Assembly: GCA_035760645.1 (NCBI GenBank)
Contig: DASTSO010000023.1
Coordinates: 1 to 64,000 of the forward strand
Origin: DASSTY01 sp035760645
GTDB taxonomy: Bacteria > Gemmatimonadota > Gemmatimonadetes > Gemmatimonadales > GWC2-71-9
Length of the DNA: 64,000 bases
Reading direction: 5' to 3'
The notes beneath the pieces were generated by a model. That model searched no databases, was not told the origin of the DNA, and saw only the letters and a list, made by a program, of their open reading frames with translations. Of this stretch, positions 14,754-23,223 are shown piece after piece. Within the stretch, counting starts at the first letter, position 1. Each line of letters begins with the position of its first letter. The translations under genes were made by a program, and so were the position numbers.

Positions 14754-16931
14754 TCACCGATGGATGGTGCGGATCCGGTCGCCCTGCAGGATGCGGGTCA
14801 GCGTACCCCACCCGCCGACCACGCTGCCGAACACCGTGTAGGTCCCGTCGAGGTGGGGCTGGGGACTGAGATTGATGAACCACTGGCTGCCCCCCGTGTC
14901 CGGCCCCGACAGTGCCATGCCGAGGACCGGCTTCTCGTACCGGCGGCGGTTGATCTCGTCGCGGATGGCGCCGCCGGGGCCTCCCCATCCGTCGCCGCGC
15001 GGGTCGCCGTCCTGCACCACGAAGTTGGGCACGACGCGGTGCCAGCGATTCCCGTTGAAGAACTGCTGATCCACGAGCCGCAGGAAGTTGGCGACCGTCA
15101 GCGGGGCGTCGGGGCCCGCGAGCTCGATCTCCACCGCGCCGCGCTGCTCGGTCTCGATGATCACGTGCGGCGTCGCCGTCGTGCTGTCGCCCAGGACGAA
15201 GCGGCGCACCAGCTCGCGATAGTCCTGCAGCGTGCGTCCCGTCTGCAGCGGGTACGCGGGGCCCCAGCGATCGCCCGCCGCGGGCCAGTTGGCCTCGGCC
15301 CAGCCGCGCACGACGTAGCTGCGCGGCGCGGGAGCGGCGAGCAGGAACTCGCGCGTCACGCGCACGGAGTCGGCGGGCGAGCGCCGCGCGATCGCCTGCA
15401 GCGCGCCGAGGGCCGAGATCATCGCCTCCGGGAACGAGTCGCCCGCGGCGCGCCGGTAGGCGGTCGCGAGCGCCGGCACGTCGGTCGGCGCGGGCGCGCG
15501 CGCGAGCACGTCGGCGGCGACGCTCCGCACCGCGGCGTCGGGGTGGCCGAGGCGCGCGCGCGCGGCCTCGACGAGCGCGACGGCGGGGGTGTCCGCCGCC
15601 GCGCTCCACGCCTGCAGGCCAGCGGCGACGACGCGGCCGTCGCCGTCCGAGAGGAAGAACGGCGCGGCCGCCGCGCCCTTGCCCGCGGCTCCGCCCGCGG
15701 CCCGGCCCCAGGCCTCGGCGGCCGCGGCGCGGTCGCGCCAGTCGGGGCTCGTGCGCCACTCGTCCCAGCTCTTGAAGAACGCGGCCGTGTCGACGCGCGC
15801 GAGCGAGACGAGCGCCTCGCGGCGCACCGCCCACGGCGCCCGCGAGCGGAGCACCCGCAGGAGCGGCGCGGCGGCCTCCCGTCCGCCGAGATCACCCAGG
15901 GTCATGGCGGCCTGCACCTGGGCCTGGGGGAACTGGTCGTCCACCAGCGGCCCGACGCGCGGGCTCAGCGTGGAATCGCGATAGGTGCCGAGCGAGCGCA
16001 TGGCGTTGATGCGCACCCCGGGCTCGATGTCGTCCACGGCGGGCGCGAGCAGCCGGGCGATGGTCGCGGGCGGACGCTGCGCGCTCTCGGCATAGCCGCG
16101 CACCAGCGCGCGGGTCACGTTGGCGCGCACGATCGCATCCCCGTCGCGCAGGGCGCTGAGCATGCGGTCCATCGCCTCGGGGGCGCGCAGGCGGCCCAGC
16201 GTGTAGTAGGCGCGCTGCCGCGTGAGCGGATCGGGCGAGTCGAGCATCGGGACCAGCGCGGCCACCGGCGCGAGGCGACCCAGCCGCCAGGCGTCGCCGA
16301 CGGCGCGCTGCACGAGGGGCTGGGTCGGCGCCACCGTGAGCGGCGCGCGCGCCTGCACGACCGCGCCGAGGAAGTCGGCGGCCTGCCGCCCCCCGATCCT
16401 GGCGAGCGACGTCATCAACTCGGCCGCCGTCATCGTGTCGAGCGCCGGCTGGGCGCCGAGCCGCTGGATGATCGTGGGCACCGCGGCGGTGTCGCGCATC
16501 AGCCCGAGGGCGAACGCCGCATCGGTGCGCACGGTCGAGTCGGCATCGGTGAGGAGCCGCAGCAGCAGCGGCGTGCCGCGGAGGTCGGCGATGCGGCCGA
16601 TGGCGAGCGCCGCCTTGCTGCGCGCGAGCGGCTCGACCGCCGACGCGGCCCGACCCAGCGCGGCCTCGTCCCAGCGCCGGGCGTCCTCGGCGGCGAGCAC
16701 CGGGGCGAGGATCTCGACGGCCGACTCCGCCTGCGCACGGAGCGGCGCGGGCCGCAGCCCGAGGGCGAGCACGAGTCCGGCGAGCAGGGCCGCGCGCGCC
16801 GCGCGCCGGCGCGGCGCGGGTCGGGACGGCAGGGGCTGGCGGCAGGACAGCGAGCGCGTCGGGGACAGGCGCACCGTGGAAGGCTCCCGGTTGGACAGGG
16901 TAAAGGCGGCGAACGGCACGGGGCCACTCAC
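14754..16931 (-). CDS. HEAT-repeat protein with C-terminal cyclophilin PPIase domain
   Basis: A 725-residue exported protein. A hydrophobic segment at about 46-66 ends in LRAQAE, a probable signal-peptidase site. Residues 85-550 are HEAT/PBS-like helical repeats (for example RTDAAFALGLMRD, RQRAYYTLGRLRAPEAMD). About 555-720 are a cyclophilin-type peptidyl-prolyl isomerase with the catalytic Arg in HRVVPNFVVQDGDP, Gln in GGSQWFI and HLDG after it. It probably folds or holds periplasmic clients. The GTG at 16931 overlaps the thioesterase stop. The product precedes the barrel protein gene, a sensible partner. Confidence 0.88.
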   Translation of the reverse strand: MSGPVPFAAFTLSNREPSTVRLSPTRSLSCRQPLPSRPAPRRRAARAALLAGLVLALGLRPAPLRAQAESAVEILAPVLAAEDARRWDEAALGRAASAVEPLARSKAALAIGRIADLRGTPLLLRLLTDADSTVRTDAAFALGLMRDTAAVPTIIQRLGAQPALDTMTAAELMTSLARIGGRQAADFLGAVVQARAPLTVAPTQPLVQRAVGDAWRLGRLAPVAALVPMLDSPDPLTRQRAYYTLGRLRAPEAMDRMLSALRDGDAIVRANVTRALVRGYAESAQRPPATIARLLAPAVDDIEPGVRINAMRSLGTYRDSTLSPRVGPLVDDQFPQAQVQAAMTLGDLGGREAAAPLLRVLRSRAPWAVRREALVSLARVDTAAFFKSWDEWRTSPDWRDRAAAAEAWGRAAGGAAGKGAAAAPFFLSDGDGRVVAAGLQAWSAAADTPAVALVEAARARLGHPDAAVRSVAADVLARAPAPTDVPALATAYRRAAGDSFPEAMISALGALQAIARRSPADSVRVTREFLLAAPAPRSYVVRGWAEANWPAAGDRWGPAYPLQTGRTLQDYRELVRRFVLGDSTTATPHVIIETEQRGAVEIELAGPDAPLTVANFLRLVDQQFFNGNRWHRVVPNFVVQDGDPRGDGWGGPGGAIRDEINRRRYEKPVLGMALSGPDTGGSQWFINLSPQPHLDGTYTVFGSVVGGWGTLTRILQGDRIRTIHR

Positions 16932-17407
16932 AGCCGGACGGGGTCGGCGATCGGCCGCAGGCGGGCCGCGACGTGGCCCGGCAGGTGGGCGAGGCGCATC
17001 TCGGCGTCGAGCACCATCATGGAGGTCGTGGCCGTGGCGAGGAGCCGGCCGGCGCCGGTCTCGGCGCCGGGCTCGTCGATCGCGTAGCCGAAGACGATCC
17101 GTCGGCTGGCGACCTCGCGCACCCAGCAGCGCACGCGAACCAGGTCGTCATAGCGGGCCGGCTGGCGGTAGCGCACCGTCGCCTCACCCACCGCGAGCCG
17201 GTAGCCCATCGCCTCGAGCTCGCGGTAGGTGAGCCCGGTGCGCCGCAGGTGCTCGGTGCGCGCGATGTCGAGCCAGACTAGGTAGTTGGCGTGGTAGACG
17301 ACGCCCATCTGGTCGGTCTCCGAGTAGTTCACGCGGACGAAGCTCTCGGAGACCGGATCGGCCGCGGCGCGGGCGGGCTCCGGCCCCGCCGGATCGGGAG
17401 ACGGCAT
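16928..17407 (-). CDS. Acyl-CoA thioesterase, YbgC/FadM-type hot-dog fold
   Basis: A 159-residue hot-dog thioesterase. The diagnostic motif is YSETDQMGVVYHANYLVWLDIARTE, with the catalytic Asp in the DQMG position and a Tyr/His pair after it; the later strand RYRQPARYDDLVRV is also typical. It hydrolyses acyl thioesters, and YbgC relatives act near the Tol-Pal system in proteobacteria, which suits the envelope genes that follow. It is first in the operon running to rdgB. The ATG at 17407 is followed by about 16 residues of low complexity. Confidence 0.92.
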   Translation of the reverse strand: MPSPDPAGPEPARAAADPVSESFVRVNYSETDQMGVVYHANYLVWLDIARTEHLRRTGLTYRELEAMGYRLAVGEATVRYRQPARYDDLVRVRCWVREVASRRIVFGYAIDEPGAETGAGRLLATATTSMMVLDAEMRLAHLPGHVAARLRPIADPVRL

Positions 17408-17528
17408 CAGCAGTAGACGCTCCGGGCGACGGGAGGACCACAGCCGCCGCGGCGGCGCCGGGCGCCGCGGGGCCGGACCGCCGGGCGGCGGCCCGCAAGG
17501 CTTTGCGAAGACGGTGTGCCGCTTGTGC

Positions 17529-17557
17529 TTGCGGCCCGCCGGCGGCCCCGGTACGTT
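17529..17557 (+). promoter_or_regulatory. promoter for the LpxH-like gene (TTGCGG-17-TACGTT)
   Basis: A -35 TTGCGG (17529-17534) and a -10 TACGTT (17552-17557) are separated by 17 bp. The GTG start lies only 6 nt beyond the -10, so transcription would begin at or next to the start codon, giving a leaderless message. The same -10 occurs at 45399. Confidence 0.55.
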
Positions 17558-17562
17558 GGGCC

Positions 17563-18309
17563 GTGCCCGCCGAAGCCCTCGTCGTCGTCGCCGACGCGCA
17601 CCTCGCCGCCCCGCGCCCGGGCGCCGGCCCCTCACCGGCGGAGGCGCGGCTGTTGGCGTTTCTCGAGCGCGTCCCCGACCTGGGCGACGCGCTCCTGGTC
17701 AACGGCGATCTCTTCGACTTCTGGTTCGGCTACAGGCGGGCGATCCCGCGCCACGGCTTCCGCGTCGCCGCGGCGCTCGCGCGGCTCACCGCGCGCGTCC
17801 CGGTGACGCTGGTCGGCGGCAACCACGACCGGTGGGACCGCGGCTTCTGGCGCGACGACCTGGGACTGGCCTTCGCGCCCCGGCGCGCGACGCTCGCGGT
17901 CGGCGCGCGGCGCGTGCTCGCGGTGCACGGCGACGGGCTCACCGACCGGAGCGCGACGGGCCGGCTCGCGCACCGGCTCGTCTCCCTGCCCGTCACCTCC
18001 GCGCTCTTCGGACTTCTCCCGCCCGACCTGGGCTTCCCGCTCGTCGAACGGCTCGCCCCGTGGCTCGGCGACGGGCATGCGAGCGCGGCCGAGATGGAGC
18101 GGGCCGCGGCACGCCAGCGCGCGTGGGCGGAGGCGACGCTCGAGCACGACCCGTCGCTGGGCTGCCTCGTCATGGCGCACACGCACTGCCCCGCGCTCGT
18201 GGACTTCGCCGACGGCCGCCAGTATCTCAATCCCGGCGCCTGGTTCGACGGCGGCCGCTACGCCGTGGTGACCGAGCGGGGCGCGGCGCTCCGCCGCTTC
18301 GAGGCCTGA
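17563..18309 (+). CDS. LpxH-like UDP-2,3-diacylglucosamine pyrophosphatase family protein
   Basis: A 248-residue calcineurin-type phosphoesterase with the LpxH pattern: VADAHL, NGDLFDFWFGY, GGNHDRW, VHGDGLTD and MAHTHCPA. LpxH makes lipid X in lipid A synthesis; this fits a diderm with LptE nearby. Other members of the family act on different phosphates, so I leave the symbol empty. The GTG at 17563 is chosen because the conserved first strand begins within 10 residues of it and a promoter ends 6 nt upstream. A longer in-frame start at 17503 lies upstream of that promoter. Confidence 0.82.
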   Translation: MPAEALVVVADAHLAAPRPGAGPSPAEARLLAFLERVPDLGDALLVNGDLFDFWFGYRRAIPRHGFRVAAALARLTARVPVTLVGGNHDRWDRGFWRDDLGLAFAPRRATLAVGARRVLAVHGDGLTDRSATGRLAHRLVSLPVTSALFGLLPPDLGFPLVERLAPWLGDGHASAAEMERAAARQRAWAEATLEHDPSLGCLVMAHTHCPALVDFADGRQYLNPGAWFDGGRYAVVTERGAALRRFEA

Positions 18310-18325
18310 GCCGCCCGGCTCAGGC
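18304..18325. terminator. palindrome shared by convergent stop codons
   Basis: GCCTGAGCCG (18304-18313) and its complement (18316-18325) are separated by 2 nt. Both stop codons (18307-18309 plus, 18320-18322 minus) lie in the arms. No U-tract is visible. Probable bidirectional terminator by position. Confidence 0.5.
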
Positions 18326-19123
18326 TCCCACCGACACCGACTCCACCGCCCGCAGCCGCTCGCCGACGAAGCGGGCGCCCACCTGCAGGAAGCGCGGCTC
18401 GTCGTCGCTCACTGCGAAGCGGTGCGCGGGGACGGCGTCGGCCGGCGCTTCCAGGCCCTCCCGCGCCAGCACGTCGGCCACCACCGCGGCCGTCTCCTGC
18501 CCGCTGTCGATGAGGGTCACCTCGGGGCCCATCGCGCGCGCGAGGAGCGGCTTGAGGAGCGGGTAGTGGGTGCAACCCAGTACCAGCGTGTCCACCCCCG
18601 CCGCGCGCAGGGGCGCGAGGTAGTCGGCCGCGATCAGCTCCGCGGCCGGGTGCTCGAACCAACCCTCCTCGACGAGCGGGACGAAGAGCGGGCAGGCCTG
18701 CTGCTCGACGCTCGCCTCGGGGGCGCGGGCGCGGATGGCGCGGGCGTAGGCGCCGCTCTTGATCGTGCCGGCGGTGCCGATCACGCCGATCGGGCCGCCG
18801 CGCGACGCCTTCACCGCGGCGCGCGCGCCGGGCTCGATCACGCCGATCACCGGCACCGGCGACTCCGCGCGCAGCGCGTCGAGCGCGTGGGCGGTGCTCG
18901 TGTTGCAGGCGATCACGACCGCCTTCACCCCCTGCCCCAGCAGCCAGTGCAGGATTTCGAGACTGTAGCGCCGCACCGTCTCGGGGCTCTTCGGGCCGTA
19001 GGGGACGCGGGCGGTGTCGCCGAAGTAGATCGTGGACTCGCGCGGGAGGCGCTCGAACACCGCGCGGGCCACGGTGAGACCGCCGATGCCGGAGTCGAAG
19101 ATGCCGATGGGTGCGGGATTCAT
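18320..19123 (-). CDS. murI: Glutamate racemase
   Basis: A 267-residue cofactor-independent racemase giving D-glutamate for peptidoglycan. Both catalytic cysteines are present: ACNTSTAHALD (first half) and LGCTHYPLLKP (second half). The opening IGIFDSGIGGLTVARA and YFGDTARVPYG are diagnostic. The ATG at 19123 overlaps the stop of the DUF5683-like gene by 4 nt (ATGA). Convergent with the LpxH-like gene. Confidence 0.97.
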   Translation of the reverse strand: MNPAPIGIFDSGIGGLTVARAVFERLPRESTIYFGDTARVPYGPKSPETVRRYSLEILHWLLGQGVKAVVIACNTSTAHALDALRAESPVPVIGVIEPGARAAVKASRGGPIGVIGTAGTIKSGAYARAIRARAPEASVEQQACPLFVPLVEEGWFEHPAAELIAADYLAPLRAAGVDTLVLGCTHYPLLKPLLARAMGPEVTLIDSGQETAAVVADVLAREGLEAPADAVPAHRFAVSDDEPRFLQVGARFVGERLRAVESVSVGA

Positions 19124-19683
19124 CGCAGGCGGAGCGGGAGCGCGACCCGGCCGGCGACGCCGCCGGGCACGGCGCGCAGCTCGAGGTCGCGGGGGAAGTC
19201 GGCGAGATGGGCGGAGACGTAGGCCTCGAGCCCGGCGAGCAGGTGATTGACGCCCATGTAGACGAGCCAGTCCTCGCGCTTGTTGGTCTTGTCCTGGATC
19301 GCGGCCGAGTCGCCGGCCTGGCGCGCCTGCCGGAGCTCGTGGTTGTACTTGAGCGCGAAGCCCAGCGTGACGGCCTCGAGCCCCACGAAGAGCCCGGCCG
19401 TCAGGGGCCGGTGCACGTAGAGCTGGCCCCAGCCGGGCACCAGCAGCGAGCGCACGAGCGCGCCGGTGGGACTCGGGTGGCCGCGTCCCGGCGCCGCAGC
19501 CGGCGTCGCGGCCGCGGCCGGGGCCGCCGGTGGTCCGGCCGGTCGGGCGGTGTCGGGCGCCGCGCGCGTCGAGTCCGGCGCGACGCGGGTCGTATCCTGC
19601 GCGGCGAGCGGCGCGGCGGCGGTGAACGCCGCCGCGACCACCAACGCGATCGCGAGCGCGGCCGCGGGCGCGGGGCGCCTCAC
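19120..19683 (-). CDS. DUF5683-like exported membrane protein
   Basis: A 187-residue protein with a signal peptide (about 1-25, ending AAPLAAQ), a Pro/Ala/Thr-rich linker to about 70, and a C-terminal domain opening SLLVPGWGQLYVHRPLTAG, the pattern of the DUF5683 family found in diderm bacteria. The function is unknown. The GTG at 19683 overlaps the threonine aldolase stop (GTGA), so the gene is coupled to ltaE and murI. The C-terminus (RVALPLRLR) looks beta-like. Confidence 0.8.
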   Translation of the reverse strand: MRRPAPAAALAIALVVAAAFTAAAPLAAQDTTRVAPDSTRAAPDTARPAGPPAAPAAAATPAAAPGRGHPSPTGALVRSLLVPGWGQLYVHRPLTAGLFVGLEAVTLGFALKYNHELRQARQAGDSAAIQDKTNKREDWLVYMGVNHLLAGLEAYVSAHLADFPRDLELRAVPGGVAGRVALPLRLR

Positions 19684-20744
19684 CCGGCGATCCCGGCGGC
19701 GGGCCGCGGCTCCATCGCCGTCTCGCGCACCGCGCGCACAAAGCCGTCCACGTCGGCCTCGGTGGTGGCGAAGTGCGTCATCCACCGCACCTCGGAGCGC
19801 CGCTCGTCCCAGACGTAGAAGTGGAAGCGCGCCTGCAGCGCGGCGATCTGCGCCGGCGGCAGCGTGGCGAAGACGGCGTTGGCCTCGACCGGCTGCGTGA
19901 TCGCCACGCCGGGCACGTCGCGCACGCCGTCGGCGAGGCGGCGCGCGAGCCGGTTCGCGTGCGCCGCCGAGCGGCGCCAGAGCCCGTCGGCGAGCAGCGC
20001 GTCGTACTGCGCGGCGACGAAGCGCATCTTGGAGGCGAGCTGCATGCCCTGCTTCCGGATGAAGCGGAGGTCGCGCGCGAGCGCGGGGTCGAAGACGACG
20101 ACCGCCTCGCCCACCAGCACGCCGTTCTTGGTGCCGCCGAAGGAGAGCACGTCCACGCCGGCATCGGCCGTGAGCGCGCGGAGCGGCACGTCGAGCGACG
20201 CCGCCGCGTTGGCGATGCGGGCGCCGTCCATGTGCAGCACGAGCCCGTGCCGGTGCGCGACGTCGGCGAGGGCGCGCACCTCGTCCACGGTGTAGACGGT
20301 GCCGTATTCCGTGGCCTGCGTGATCGACACGACGCGCGGCTGCACGTGGTGCTCGACGCCGATGCCGCGGAGCTGCCCCTCGACGTCGGCGGGGCGGAGC
20401 TTGCCGTCGGCGGTGCGCACGGCGAGGAGCTTCGCGCCGGTGAGGCGCTCGGGCGCGCCGCACTCGTCGACGTTGATGTGCGCGGTGTCGGCGCAGATCA
20501 CCGCCTGCCACGGCCGGAGCGCGGTCTGGAGGCCGACGACGTTGGCCCCGGTGCCGTTGAAGACGAAGCAGACCTCGGTCCGCTCGCCGAGCTCCGCGCG
20601 AAAGCGCGCCACGGCGCGCCCCGTCCACGGATCGTCGCCGTAGGCGGGCGCGTCGCCCGCGTTGGCGGCCTGGATGGCGGCGAGCACCTCGGGATGGACG
20701 CCCGCGGTGTTGTCGCTGGCGAAGGAGCGCAGGGCGGTGGTCAT
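19680..20744 (-). CDS. ltaE: Low-specificity L-threonine aldolase / beta-eliminating lyase family
   Basis: A 354-residue PLP enzyme of fold type I that cleaves L-threonine or allo-threonine to glycine and acetaldehyde. It opens with FASDNTAGVHPEVLAAI. HMDGARIANAAA supplies the PLP-nitrogen Asp, and the Schiff-base lysine is in SFGGTKNGVLVGEAVV. The C-terminal WMTHFATTEADVDGFV is typical. The ATG at 20744 fits the family length. It starts the ltaE-DUF5683-murI unit, 25 nt after tRNA-Sec on the same strand. Confidence 0.92.
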   Translation of the reverse strand: MTTALRSFASDNTAGVHPEVLAAIQAANAGDAPAYGDDPWTGRAVARFRAELGERTEVCFVFNGTGANVVGLQTALRPWQAVICADTAHINVDECGAPERLTGAKLLAVRTADGKLRPADVEGQLRGIGVEHHVQPRVVSITQATEYGTVYTVDEVRALADVAHRHGLVLHMDGARIANAAASLDVPLRALTADAGVDVLSFGGTKNGVLVGEAVVVFDPALARDLRFIRKQGMQLASKMRFVAAQYDALLADGLWRRSAAHANRLARRLADGVRDVPGVAITQPVEANAVFATLPPAQIAALQARFHFYVWDERRSEVRWMTHFATTEADVDGFVRAVRETAMEPRPAAGIAG

Positions 20745-20769
20745 GCGGGACCCGGTGGAAGTGGCGCGC

Positions 20770-20867
20770 TGGCGGGAGTGTGTGGGAATCGAACCCACCG
20801 GAGCCGCCGAAGGCGTCTCCGACGTAGTTTTGAAGACTAGCCGGGCCACCAGGCCCGTTCCACCCCC
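20770..20867 (-). tRNA. selC: tRNA-Sec(TCA), selenocysteine tRNA
   Basis: The minus-strand fold has the selenocysteine hallmarks. The acceptor has 8 positions (GGGGGTGG against ACACTCCC, one G-U and one mismatch). The D-stem is 6 bp, CGGGCC/GGCCCG, with a 4-nt loop. The anticodon loop is CTTCAAA (anticodon TCA). A long variable arm built on CGGAG/CTCCG is capped by a TTCG loop, and the T-arm is GTGGG-TTCGATT-CCCAC. The 3' end GCCA is encoded, unlike tRNA-Arg and tRNA-Pro here. No selA, selB, selD or selenoprotein gene lies in this window. Confidence 0.93.
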
Positions 20868-20926
20868 GTTCCCAGCCAGGCGCCGGCGTACGGCCGGCGA
20901 TGCGCCCGCGGCGCGTCGGCGGGACG

Positions 20927-21307
20927 TCAGCGGGTCGCGACGACCTCGATCTCGACTTTCACGTTGCGCGGCAGGCCCGCGACCGCGACCGTGCTGCGGG
21001 CCGGCCGGTGGTCGCCGAAGGCGGCGCCGTAGACCTCGTTCATCGCCGCGAAGTCGGCCATGTCGGTGAGGAAGACGGTCGTCTTCACTACGCGCGAGAG
21101 GTCGCTGCCGGCCGCCGCGAGCACCGCGCGCAGGTTCTCCATCACCCGCTTCGTCTGCGTCGCCACGTCGCCCTGGACGATCTCCATCGTCTGCGGGTCG
21201 AGGGCGATCTGGCCCGCCGTGTAGATGAACCCGCCCGCGATGGTGGCCTGGCTGTAGGGGCCGATCGCCTTGGGCGCCTGCTCCGTGCTCACGAACTCGA
21301 CCGACAT
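20927..21307 (-). CDS. ridA: RidA family reactive intermediate/imine deaminase
   Basis: A 126-residue YjgF/YER057c/UK114 protein. RidA hydrolyses reactive enamine/imine intermediates such as 2-aminoacrylate released by PLP enzymes. Signature parts are APKAIGPYSQATI, GFIYTAGQIALDP, the catalytic Arg in DHRPARSTVAVAGLP, and VKVEIEVVA at the end. The ATG at 21307 is preceded by AGGAG at 7 nt. It lies downstream of tatD on the same strand, 92 nt away, and may have its own promoter. Confidence 0.95.
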   Translation of the reverse strand: MSVEFVSTEQAPKAIGPYSQATIAGGFIYTAGQIALDPQTMEIVQGDVATQTKRVMENLRAVLAAAGSDLSRVVKTTVFLTDMADFAAMNEVYGAAFGDHRPARSTVAVAGLPRNVKVEIEVVATR

Positions 21308-21399
21308 CTGGCTCTCCTGGCTGAAAGGGGTTCGGCGGGGAGGATAGACGGACGGGGGGCGGGAGGCAACGGCGGACCGGCGGGGGCGGTCGACGACGG

Positions 21400-22206
21400 T
21401 CAGGTGGCCGGGGACGACATCGCCAGGCGGGGGCCGAAGCAGCGGCGGGCGTTCTCGGTGGTGCGCGCGGCGAGCTCGGCGGGGTCGAGGCCGCGGACCG
21501 CGGCGATGCGCTCGGCCGTGTGGCGCACCCAGGCGGGCTCGTTGCGCTTGCCGCGATGCGGGACCGGGGCGAGGTACGGGCCGTCGGTCTCGACGAGGAG
21601 GCGGTCGAGCGGGACCTCGCGGATCGCGTCGTCGAGCGTCCAGTTGCGGAAGGTGACCATCCCGCTGAACGACACGTAGTGGCCGAGGGCGAGCCCGCGG
21701 CGCAGGAGGCCGAGGCCGCTGCTGAACGAGTGCAGGATGCAGCGGGTGCGCGGATGGCGCTCGAGGATCGCGGCCACGTCGTCGTCCGCCTCCCGGGCGT
21801 GGATGACGGCGGGCTTCCCCGCCCCGGCCGCGAGCGCGAGCTGGGCCTCGAAGGCCTCCCACTGGCGGTCGCGGGGCGAGTGATCGTAGTGGTAGTCGAG
21901 CCCCATCTCCCCCGCCGCGACGACGAGCGGGTCGGCGAGCGCGCCGCGGAGCCACGTCGCGGCGTCCGCGTCCCAGCTCGAGGCGTCGTGCGGGTGGACG
22001 CCCGCCGTGGCGCTCAGGCGCGAATCGGCGGCGGCGAGCGCACGGGCGCGCTCGCTCGCCGCGCGCGACTCGCCGATGACGACCACGTGCGCCACCCCCG
22101 CCGCCCCCGCACGCGCCACCACCTCGGCGCGGTCCGGCGCGTAGGCCGGGTCGCCGAGGTGGCAATGGGTGTCGATCAGGACCGGCAGGCCGGCGGGCTC
22201 GCTCAG
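21400..22206 (-). CDS. tatD: TatD family metal-dependent DNase
   Basis: A 268-residue TIM-barrel hydrolase with the TatD metal motifs: IDTHCHLGD, GVHPHD, GEMGLDYHYDHSPR, VIHARE, HSFSSG and VETDGPYLAP. TatD enzymes have 3'-5' DNase activity. The start is uncertain: no ATG, GTG or TTG lies near the expected N-terminus. CTG at 22206, overlapping the secF stop as CTGA and preceded by GAGG at 7 nt, gives MSEPAGLPVLIDTHCHL. It is last in the rimP-to-tatD operon. Confidence 0.9.
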   Translation of the reverse strand: MSEPAGLPVLIDTHCHLGDPAYAPDRAEVVARAGAAGVAHVVVIGESRAASERARALAAADSRLSATAGVHPHDASSWDADAATWLRGALADPLVVAAGEMGLDYHYDHSPRDRQWEAFEAQLALAAGAGKPAVIHAREADDDVAAILERHPRTRCILHSFSSGLGLLRRGLALGHYVSFSGMVTFRNWTLDDAIREVPLDRLLVETDGPYLAPVPHRGKRNEPAWVRHTAERIAAVRGLDPAELAARTTENARRCFGPRLAMSSPAT

Positions 22207-23207
22207 CGGCTGGCCTCGACCGGCTGCGCGGGCCGGGGCGCGGGCCGGCCGGCGGGCGCCTTGGCGGCGAGGCCGCGGCGGCCGTGCGGGCCGGGCCACT
22301 TCTCCTCGATCGCCATCAGGACCGGCGAGGCGATGTAGATGGACGAGAAGGTGCCGGTGAAGACGCCGAAGAACATCACGAGCGCGAAGGGCCGGATCAC
22401 CTCGCCGCCGAAGATGACGAGGGCGAGGAGGGTGGCGAGCGTCGTGCCGTGGGTCAGCACGCTGCGCGGGAGCGTCTCGTTGACCGAGCGGTTGAGGATG
22501 TCCTTGAAGCTGTCCTTCGGGTGCTTCTTCAGGTTCTCGCGCGCGCGGTCGAAGATGATGATCGTGTCGTTCAGCGAGTAGCCGACCATCGAGAGCACCG
22601 CCGCGACCACCGTCAGGCTCACCTCGAGCCGCATCACCGAGATGAACGCGATCGTGGCGACGATGTCGTGCGCCGTCGCGATCACGGCCGCGAGGCCGAA
22701 GCGCCACTCGAAGCGCACCGCCAGGTAGGCCAGCACGGCGAAGAAGCTGAGGAAGATGGCCATGAAGGCCTTCTGCCGGAGCTCGCCGCCGACCTTGGGG
22801 CCGACCGCCTCGGTGTGCACCACCGTGTACTTGCCGGCGCCGACCGCCTGGTCGAGCGCGGTGCGGACCTCGCGGCCCGTGACCTCGGTGTTGTTGACGT
22901 CGGCGCCGGCCGGCACGGCCTCCTGCGAGGCACGGGCGCGGACGGTGAACTCGTTCGAGCCCTGGAAGGTCTGGATCTCGGCGCCGCGCAGCCCGGCCGC
23001 GTCGAGGGCGCCGCGCAGCCGGCCGACGTTCACCGGCTGCTGCGCCTCTACCTGCACCAGCGTGCCGCCGGTGAACTCGATGCTGTAGTTCAGCCCGGCG
23101 ATGAAGAGGTGCAGGAGCCCCGGAATGATGAGGGCCGCGGTGAGCCCGTAGGCCCACCGGCGCAGGGCGATGAAGTCGTAGTTCGCGTGGGCGAAGAATC
23201 GGATCAT
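22203..23207 (-). CDS. secF: Protein translocase subunit SecF
   Basis: A 334-residue inner-membrane subunit of SecDF, which uses the proton gradient to help preproteins across SecYEG. It has six membrane segments around a periplasmic loop. The N-terminal IEFTGGTLVQV, the conserved VGYSLNDTIIIFDRARENL and the TLPRSVLTHGTTLATLLAL region are typical. The C-terminus is a Pro/Ala-rich tail. It follows secD after 16 nt and couples to tatD. Confidence 0.97.
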   Translation of the reverse strand: MIRFFAHANYDFIALRRWAYGLTAALIIPGLLHLFIAGLNYSIEFTGGTLVQVEAQQPVNVGRLRGALDAAGLRGAEIQTFQGSNEFTVRARASQEAVPAGADVNNTEVTGREVRTALDQAVGAGKYTVVHTEAVGPKVGGELRQKAFMAIFLSFFAVLAYLAVRFEWRFGLAAVIATAHDIVATIAFISVMRLEVSLTVVAAVLSMVGYSLNDTIIIFDRARENLKKHPKDSFKDILNRSVNETLPRSVLTHGTTLATLLALVIFGGEVIRPFALVMFFGVFTGTFSSIYIASPVLMAIEEKWPGPHGRRGLAAKAPAGRPAPRPAQPVEASR

Positions 23208-23223
23208 GGTCGCGTACCCTGGC

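Noticed and set aside
20680..20840. A protein-like frame ending GNRTHRSRRRRLRRSFED
   Set aside because: It is the antisense reading of tRNA-Sec, a known false-gene pattern. Similar false frames cover tRNA-Arg and tRNA-Pro.
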